From: Portunus trituberculatus
Taxonomy: Eukaryota > Arthropoda > Malacostraca > Decapoda > Portunidae
Direction: 5' to 3'
DNA length: 64,000 nucleotides
NCBI RefSeq assembly: GCF_017591435.1
Contig: NC_059303.1
Location: 1,215,108-1,279,107 of the forward strand
Shown in pieces: positions 57,101 to 64,000 of this stretch. The notes under the pieces were generated by a model. It did not search any database and had not been told where the DNA came from. It was given only the letters and a program-made list of their open reading frames with translations. Both the position numbers and the translations under genes were made by a program. Numbering within the stretch: the first letter of the stretch is position 1; the number at the start of each line of letters is the position of its first letter.

Positions 57101-59911
57101 AACAAGTTTAACTAAAAATGATAAGGGCAAGAGACTAAAAATGATGTATACGAACATAGACGTGGTTTTATCCAGTAAATTAGAATTAAGAGATTAGATA
57201 AAGAAAAAAAATCCGGATATTGTATGCCTGGCTGAAACAAAACTAAATGAGGCAATCAAAATAGACTTGGATAATATTTATAATGTATGGAGGAGAGACA
57301 GAGGGGGTAAAGGAGGAGGAGGAGTCATGATAATGTTAAGGAAGGAGATGGTGATAAACCAAGTGGAATGTGGGGAAGGAAAAGCAGAAGTATTGTATAT
57401 TAAGAAACATATTAATAAAAAAGAGTTAACAATCATTGTAACATATGTGCCACCAAAACAAATTCATGGACCAATCAAGAATATTAAGACATGATAGATG
57501 ACACAATAAAGAGTCTAACGAGAATCATTAAAGAAAGGAGAAAAGTGTTATTAGTAGACTTCAACTGTAAAGAAGTGGACTGGGAAAATTATGAGAGTGG
57601 TATGGGGGAAGAAGCCTGGTGAGAAAGATTCCTGAACCTAATGATAAATAATATGATGGACCAAAGAATAAAGGAAAACACAAGATTCAGAGGAAACAAA
57701 GAGCCAGCGAGATTGGACCTAGTTTTTACAAGGGGTATACAAATGAATGATGATATAGGATATAAGTGCCCATTGGGAAAGAGTGACCATGTAATATTAG
57801 AAATGGATATAGAAGAAGGAAAATAAGAAAGAGACGAATCATACAAAGGAGACCGATTAAATTACAGAAAGGCTGACATTGACAATCTCAAGAACTATTT
57901 CAAATATGCTAACTGGGAGGAGATGGAAAACTCTGAGAGGGTGCAAGAGAAATATAACTTATTTTTGGAAATATACAAAACAGGAGTCAGGAATATGTCC
58001 CAAATATAGACCTCAAGAAGAAGGAAAGAAAGATTGGTTTAATGCAAGGTGTGCTAGGGCAAAGAAGAAAAGAGATGGAGCATGGAAAAGGTGGAGGAGA
58101 GATAGAAATTCAGTAAACAAGGAAAACTTCAAGGAAGCGAGAAATGAATATCTTAAGGTGAGGAGGGATGAGGAAAGGAACTATGAAAAGGACATTGTCG
58201 AAAAATGTAAGGAGCAACCAAAATTGTTCTACAGATTCATAAATGGAAAAATTAGGCAAAAAGAAACAATAGAAAGGTTAAAACAAGAGAACAGGATGGT
58301 GGAAGAACCAAAAAGTATGGCAGAACTATCAAATAATAAATTCCAGGAGGTTTTTACTAAGGAATCCAAATTTGAAAGGCTACAGGGTAATAGAGAGACC
58401 GTCTATATGAAAGAAGTTGAAGTAACCAAGCTTGAAATAAAAGAATTAATGAAGGAATTGGATGAAGGGAAGGCAATGGGACCAGATGAAGTCTCAGGCA
58501 GAATACTGAAAGAATGTAGGGAAGAACTAGCAAATCCTATATACATCATAAAATGCTTAATAGAAAATGGAACATTACCAGTAAAATGGAAAAGAGCTGA
58601 GGTGGTTCCCATATATAAGAGAAGAAGGAAAGAAGAACCTTTAAATTACAGACTGGTATCACTAACTATGCAAGATGTGTGAAAGAATAATAAAGAAACA
58701 ATGGATCGAGTTCCTTGAAGACAACAAATTAATATCAAATACACAATTTGGTTTTAGAAAAAAGATGGACATGTGTAACTAATTTACTGAGTTTCTACTC
58801 TAGAATAGTTGATAGAGTACAAGAGAGAGAGGGATGGGTTGATTGTATTTATTTGGATTTAAAAAAGGCATTTGACAAAGTGCCACATGCAAGATTACTG
58901 TGAAAGTTAGAGGAGAAGGGTGGCTTAAAAGAAAGCACATTGAGATGGATAGAAAATTATTTGAGGGGGAGAGAAATAAGGACTGTAGTTAAAGATATGA
59001 AGTCCAAGTGGAGACCAGTAGAAAGCGGAGTGCCACAAGGGTCAGTATTGGCACCAATACTTTTCTCATATATATAAACGACATGCCAGAAGGAGTGAAC
59101 AGCTACATAAATCTGTTTGCAGACAATGCAAAACTGTGCAGAGTTATAAAGCAAAAAGAGATTGTGAAATACTGCAGGAAGACCTACATAAAATCTGGGA
59201 ATGGAATAAAAAGTGGGAAATGGAATTCAATGTGAACAAAAGCCATGTCATGGAAATGGGAAAGAGTGAAAGACGACCTGTGGGAATCTATGAGATGGGA
59301 GATGGAGTAGAACAGGAGAAAGTAAAAAAGGAAAAGGACTTAGGAGTGACGATGGAAGAAAACAATCAACCAGTAAGCCATATTGATAGAATTTTCTGAC
59401 ATATAATTTGCTAAGGAATATTGGAGGAGCATTTCACTACATGGACAAAGAAAAGATGAAGAAATTGATAAGTACTATAATAAGACCCAGATTGGAATAT
59501 ACAGTAGTAGTGTGGACCCCTCATAAAAAGAAACACATAAGGAAGTTGAAGAGACTACAAAAAATGGCTACAAGAATGGTTCCAAAATTTGAAGGGATGA
59601 CATATGAGGAGAGACTAGAGGCTATGGATCTACCAACCCTGGAACAGAGAAGGGAGAGAGGGGATCTGATACAAGTTTATAAATTGATCAATGGAATGGA
59701 CCAAGTGGATAATGAGAAACTGATCCTGAGAGAAGAGTATGACATTAGAAGCACAAGATCGCATAGTAAGAAACTGAGGAAGGGAAGATGTCTGAGAGAT
59801 GTTAAAAAATATAATTTCTCACAAAGATGTGTTGAGACATTGAAGAGTTTGAGTAAAGAAGTGGTGTCAGCAACAAATGTGCATAGTTTTAAAGAAAAAT
59901 TGGATGTGTAG
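57100..59911 (+). pseudogene. Gamma ORF2, copy L
   Basis: Endonuclease: YTNIDVVLSS near 57150, AETKL near 57235, VDFNCKEVDWENY near 57555 (Gly to Val before the motif Asp), RLDLVFTRG (near 57710), SDHVILEMD near 57781. Linker and reverse transcriptase 57879-58682 to GPDEVSGRIL, WKRAEVVPIYK and NYRLVSL (Pro to Leu). Then motif A YLDLKKAFDKVPH near 58852, motif B SGVPQGSVLAP near 59025, and motif C FADNAKL near 59118, second Asp to Asn. C-terminal region 59408-59911 (RPRLEYTVVVWTP, MDLPTLEQRRERGD). Confidence 0.85.
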
Positions 59912-59973
59912 ATATGGAGACGGGGCCACACGAGCATAAAGCCCAGGCCCTGTAAAACTACAACTAGGTAAAT

Positions 59974-59982
59974 ACACACACA
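59974..59982. repeat. Short AC run at L/M junction
   Basis: Nine bases of AC repeat between the gamma tail and AGGGGTATACAAATG of copy M. Confidence 0.9.
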
Positions 59983-62245
59983 AGGGGTATACAAATGAAT
60001 GATGATATGAGATATAAGTGCCCATTGGGAAAGAGCGATCATGTAATATTAGAAATGGATATAGAAGAGGGAAAAGAAGATAGAGATGACTCATACAAAG
60101 GAGCCCGATTAAATTACAGAAAGGCTGATATTGAGAATCTCAAGAACCATTTCAAATATGCTAACTGGGAGGAGATGGAAAACTCTGAGGGGGTGGAAGA
60201 GAAATATAACTTATTTTGAGAAATAAAAAAAATAGAAGTCAGGGAATATGTCCCAAAATAGAGACCTAAAGAAGAAGGAAAGAAAGATTGGTTTAACGCA
60301 AGGTGTGCCTTGGCAAAGGAGAAAAGAGATGGAGCATGGAAAAGATGGAGGAGAAATAGAAATGCAGTAAATAAGGTAAACTTCAAGATAGCAAGAAATG
60401 AATATGTTAAAGTGAGGAAGGAAGAGGAGAGGATCTATGAAAAGGTCATTGTCGAAAAATACAAGGAGCAACCAAAATTGTTCTACAGATTCATAAACGG
60501 AAAAATAAGATAAAAAGAAACAATAGAAAGGTTAAAAGGAGAAAATAGGATGGTGGAAGACACAAAAAGTATGGCAGAATTGTTAAATAATAAGTTCCAG
60601 GAGGTCTTTATTAAGAAAATCCAAATTTGAAAGACCACATGGTAATAGAGAGACCATCTATATGGAAGAGATTAAAGTAACCAAGCTTGATATAAAAGAG
60701 TTAATGAAGGAACTGGATGAAGAAAAGGCAATGGGACCGGATGAAGTCTCAGGCAAAATACTGAAAGAATGTAGGGAAGAACTAACAAGACCTATATACA
60801 ACATCATAAAATGCTCAATAGAAAATGGAACAGTACCAGTAGAATGGAAAAGAGCTGAAGTGGTTCCCATATATAAGAGTGGAAGGAAGGAAGAACCTAT
60901 AAATTACAGACCGGTATCACTAACTAGTGTAATATGTAAGATGTGTGAAAGAGTAATAAAGAAACAATGGATCGAGTTCCTTGAAGACAACAAATTATTA
61001 TCAAATAGCCAATTTGGGTTTAGAAAAGGTCGGTCGTGTGTAACAAATTTACTGAGTTTCTACTCTAGAATAATTGACAGGGTACAAGAGAGAGAGGGAT
61101 GGGTTGATTGTATTTATTTGGATTTAAAAAAGGCATTTGACAAAGTGCCACATGCAAGATTACTGTGAAAGTTAGAGGAGAAGGGTGGCTTAAAAGAAAG
61201 CACATTGAGATGGATAGAAAATTATTTGAGGGGGAGAGAAATAAGGACTGTAGTTAAAGATATGAAGTCCAAGTGGAGACCAGTAGAAAGCGGAGTGCTG
61301 CAAGGGTCAGTATTAGCACCAATACTTTTCCTCATATATATAAATGACATGCCAGAAGGAGTGAACAGCTACATAAATCTGTTTGCAGACAATGCAAAAC
61401 TGTGCAGAGTTATAAAGCAAAAAGAGTATTGTGAAATACTGCAGGAAGACCTAAATAAAATCTGGGAATGGAATAAAAAGTGGGAAATGGAATTCAATGT
61501 GAACAAAAGCCATGTCATGGAAATGGGAAAGAGTGAAAGACGACCTGTGGGAATCTATGAGATGGGAGATGGAGTAGAACAGGAGAAAGTAAAAAAGGAA
61601 AAGGACTTAGGAGTGACGATGGAAGAAAACAATCAACCAGTAAGCCATATTGATAGAATTTTCAGACATATAATTTGCTAAGGAATATTGGAGGAGCATT
61701 TCACTACATGGACAAAGAAAGATGAAGAAATTGATAAGTACTATAATAAGACCCAGATTGGAATATACAGTAGTGTGTGGACCCTCATAAAAGAATCACA
61801 TAAGGAAGTTGGAGAGACTACAAAAAATGGCTACAAGAATGGTTCCAAAATTTGAAGGGATGACATATGAGGAGAGACGAGAGGCTATGGATCTACCAAC
61901 CCTGGAACAGAGAAGGGAGAGAGGGGATCTGATACAAGTTTATAAATTGATCAACGGAATGGACCAAGTGGATAATGAGAAACTGATCCTGAGAGAAGAG
62001 TATGACATTAGAAGCACAAGATCGCATAGTAAAAAACTGAGGAAGGGAAGATGTCTGAGAGATGTTAAAAAATATAATTTCTCACAAAGATGTGTTGAGA
62101 TATTGAAGAGTTTGAGTGAAGAAGTGGTGTCAGCAACAAATGTGCATAGTTTTAAAGAAAAATTGGATGTGTAGATATGGAGACGGGGCCACACGAGCAT
62201 AAAGCCCAGGCCCTGTAAAACTACAACTAGGTAAATACACACACA
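59983..62245 (+). mobile_element. LINE family gamma, copy M (5'-truncated)
   Basis: 2263 bp. Begins AGGGGTATACAAATGAATG, equal to 57731 of copy L, and ends in the gamma tail and a short AC run. The same start point is used by copy N. Confidence 0.92.
59995..62174 (+). pseudogene. Gamma ORF2, copy M
   Basis: Endonuclease end (MNDDMRYKCPLGKSDHVILE, 59995-60219), linker 60310-60513, reverse transcriptase 60662-61168 (GPDEVSGKIL, WKRAEVVPIYKSG, NYRPVSL, QFGFRKGRSC, YLDLKKAFDKVPH), stop at CTGTGA near 61166 shared with L, then 61205-61681 with SGVLQGSVLAP (Pro to Leu in motif B) and FADNAKL, and 61809-62174 the C-terminus. Confidence 0.87.
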
Positions 62246-64000
62246 AGGGGTATACAAATGAATGATGATATGAGATATAAGTGCCCATTGGGAAAGAGCG
62301 ATCATGTAATATTAGAAATGGATATAGAAGAGGGAAAAGAAGATAGAGATGACTCATACAAAGGAGGATTAAATTACAGAAAGGCTGATATTGAGAATCT
62401 CAAGAACCATTTCAAATATGCTAACTGGGAGGAGATGGAAAACTCTGAGGGGGTGGAAGAGAAATATAACTTATTTTGAGAAATATAAAAAATAGAAGTC
62501 AGGGAATATGTCCCAAAATAGAGACCTAAAGAAGAAGGAAAGAAAGATTGGTTTAACGCAAGGTGTGCCTTGGCAAAGGAGAAAAGAGATGGAGCATGGA
62601 AAAGGTGGAGGAGAAATAGAAATGCAGTAAATAAGGTAAACTTCAAGATAGCAGGAAATGAATATGTTAAAGTGAGGAAGGAAGAGCAGAGGATCTATGA
62701 AAAGGTCATTGTCGAAAAATGCAAGGAGCAACCAAAATTGTTCTACAGATTCATAAACGGAAAAATAAGACAAAAAGAAACAATAAAAAGGTTAAAAGGA
62801 GAAAATAGGATGGCGGAATACACAAAAAGTATGGCAGAATTGTTAAATAATAAGTTCCAGGAGGTCTTTATTAAGAAATCCAAATTTGAAAGACCACATG
62901 GTAATAGAGAGACCATCTATATGGAAGAGATTAAAGTAACCAAGCTTGATATAAAAGAGTTAATGAAGGAACTGGATGAAGAAAAGGCAATGGGACCGGA
63001 TGAAGTCTCAGGCAGAATACTGAAAGAATGTAGGGAAGAACTAACAAGACCTATATACAACATCATAAAATGCTCAATAGGAAATGGAACAGTACCAGTA
63101 GAATGGAAAAGAGCTGAAGTGGTTCCCATATATAAGAGTGGAAGGAAGGAAGAACCTATAAATTACAGACCGGTATCACTAACTAGTGTAATATGTAAGA
63201 TGTGTGAAAGAGTAATAAAGAAACAATGGATCGAGTTCCTTGAAGACAACAAATTATTATCAAATAGCCAATTTGGGTTTAGAAAAGGTCGGTCGTGTGT
63301 AACAAATTTACTGAGTTTCTACTCTAGAATAGCTGACAGGGTACAAGAGAGAGAGGGATGGGTTGATTGTATTTACTTGGATTTAAAAAAGGCATTTGAT
63401 AAAGTGCCACATGCAAGGCATGTGGAAATTAGAGGAGAAGGATGGTTTAAAAGGAAGCACATTGAGATCATTGAGGAGATGAGGGTGGAGTGCCCTTTAG
63501 CAAAGAGTGATCATGCAGTTTTGGAGTTCAAGGTGATAGATGAAGAGAAATCTAGAAGAAATGAAGAATATAAAGTGGGAAGATGGAATTATGCCAAGAC
63601 AGATTTTGGAAACCTAAAGAAATTCTTTCAAGAGACAAATTGGATGAAATTCAAGAGTGCTAAGGGAGCAAATGAAAAGTGGAAGGAATTTATAAAATAT
63701 ACAAAGAAGGTGAGAAAAATTTGTACCAATAAGACAACATAGAGAAGTTGGAAAGCAGGACTGGTTTAACGATAGATGTGAAAAGCTAGAACAAGAAAAG
63801 AGGATGCATGGAAGAGGTGGAGAAGGAAAAGACAGATTAAGCAGTGGGAAAGTTACAAAAGAGCAAGAAATGAATATGTGTTGATTAGAAGAGAAGAAAG
63901 AAAGAAACAAGAAAAGGATATAATTGATAAATGTAAAGACCAACCAAGGCTTTTTACAGACATGTGAACAACAACATCAAAAATAGAGAAAGTATTGAAA
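62246..64000 (+). mobile_element. Chimeric LINE copy N (gamma joined to alpha), runs off window
   Basis: Starts AGGGGTATACAAATG exactly like M and follows gamma through reverse transcriptase motif A. Near 63465 it switches to the alpha endonuclease (CATTGAGGAGATGAGGGTGG, alpha B position about 3168) and continues as alpha to the window end. Microhomology CATTGAGAT / CATTGAGGAGAT lies at the switch. Confidence 0.88.
62570..63742 (+). CDS. Chimeric gamma RT / alpha EN-linker ORF, 390 aa
   Basis: The longest open LINE frame in the window. Residues 1-285 are gamma linker and reverse transcriptase N-terminal half (GPDEVSGRIL, WKRAEVVPIYKSG, NYRPVSLTS, GFRKGRSC, YLDLKKAFDKVPHAR). Around residue 300 it becomes alpha endonuclease C-terminus and linker (MRVECPLAKSDHAVLEF, NYAKTDFGNLKKFFQE, KGANEKWKEF). 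The alpha part keeps AAGGGAGC where all other copies have AAGGAGC, so it alone reads through. Motifs B and C are absent, so it is not a working polymerase. The listed Met is simply the first available; the upstream frame is broken at the TTATTTTGAG stop. Confidence 0.6.
   Translation: MAKEKRDGAWKRWRRNRNAVNKVNFKIAGNEYVKVRKEEQRIYEKVIVEKCKEQPKLFYRFINGKIRQKETIKRLKGENRMAEYTKSMAELLNNKFQEVFIKKSKFERPHGNRETIYMEEIKVTKLDIKELMKELDEEKAMGPDEVSGRILKECREELTRPIYNIIKCSIGNGTVPVEWKRAEVVPIYKSGRKEEPINYRPVSLTSVICKMCERVIKKQWIEFLEDNKLLSNSQFGFRKGRSCVTNLLSFYSRIADRVQEREGWVDCIYLDLKKAFDKVPHARHVEIRGEGWFKRKHIEIIEEMRVECPLAKSDHAVLEFKVIDEEKSRRNEEYKVGRWNYAKTDFGNLKKFFQETNWMKFKSAKGANEKWKEFIKYTKKVRKICTNKTT

Larger units (their letters stand above)
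55887..59982 (+). mobile_element. LINE family gamma, copy L
   Basis: Third CR1/L2-like family. It begins within ORF1 (coiled coil then KKKSVIVFGIKEK near 56005), contains about 600 bp of foreign sequence near 56195-56805, then endonuclease, reverse transcriptase and a tail with one AACTAGGTAAATAC unit and a short AC run (59974-59982). The 5' UTR and ORF1 start are absent. Confidence 0.87.

Overview
This is a eukaryotic, animal-type genomic window built almost entirely of transposable elements and dinucleotide microsatellites. No bacterial-style operons, rRNA, tRNA or CRISPR arrays are visible. The mix suggests an arthropod, most likely a decapod crustacean: several CR1/L2-like LINE families with AGGTAAATAC tails, Tigger/pogo and piggyBac DNA transposons, mariner, Penelope-like terminal sequence, and long (AT)n, (GA)n and (AC)n tracts. 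That assignment is inference from family resemblance, not a database match.

Layout. 1-9463 (+): a LINE cluster with the 3' end of family-alpha copy A, full-length alpha copy B and full-length family-beta copy C. A/B and B/C are separated only by (AC)n. 9464-14045: AT-rich DNA with a TIR element carrying a 320 bp tandem duplication and a decayed mariner. 14046-15079: a piggyBac-like end, a 3' LINE fragment with a (TAA)n tail, and a hammerhead-like motif. 15203-20072: Tigger/pogo territory, with three related deletion derivatives separated by (AT)n, a palindrome-centred foldback repeat, and a Tigger copy with recognisable transposase pieces. 20752-22734: an internally deleted piggyBac whose spliced reading frame is still open. 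22735-26042: terminal fragments, one probable host-gene exon (23808-23968, minus strand, F-box/LRR-like), a Penelope-like terminal region and a pogo/jerky C-terminal relic. 26043-32549: a nested stack in which a Tigger-type foldback is split at TTAA by a piggyBac-like element, which itself holds a full-length minus-strand alpha LINE (copy D). 33100-33886: a minus-strand fragment of another LINE. 34160-64000 (+): about 30 kb of head-to-tail LINE copies (delta, alpha E-K, gamma L-N), every junction lying in an (AC)n tract.

The LINEs share one plan: a 5' UTR; ORF1 (coiled coil, RRM-like domain and C-terminal domain, an L1-ORF1p-like RNA-binding protein); an overlapping ORF2 (APE endonuclease plus reverse transcriptase); a short tail of 14-bp AATTAGGTAAATAC-type units; then (AC)n. 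No copy has an intact ORF2. Most breaks are one-unit contractions of short homopolymers or dinucleotide runs, so assembly error must be excluded before calling the copies dead. Several neighbours share catalytic-site substitutions (FADD to FAGD in H, I, J; FADN in L, M) and identical truncation points (M, N). Part of the array therefore grew by tandem duplication, while the junction chemistry also fits repeated insertion into the (AC)n tail of a previous copy.
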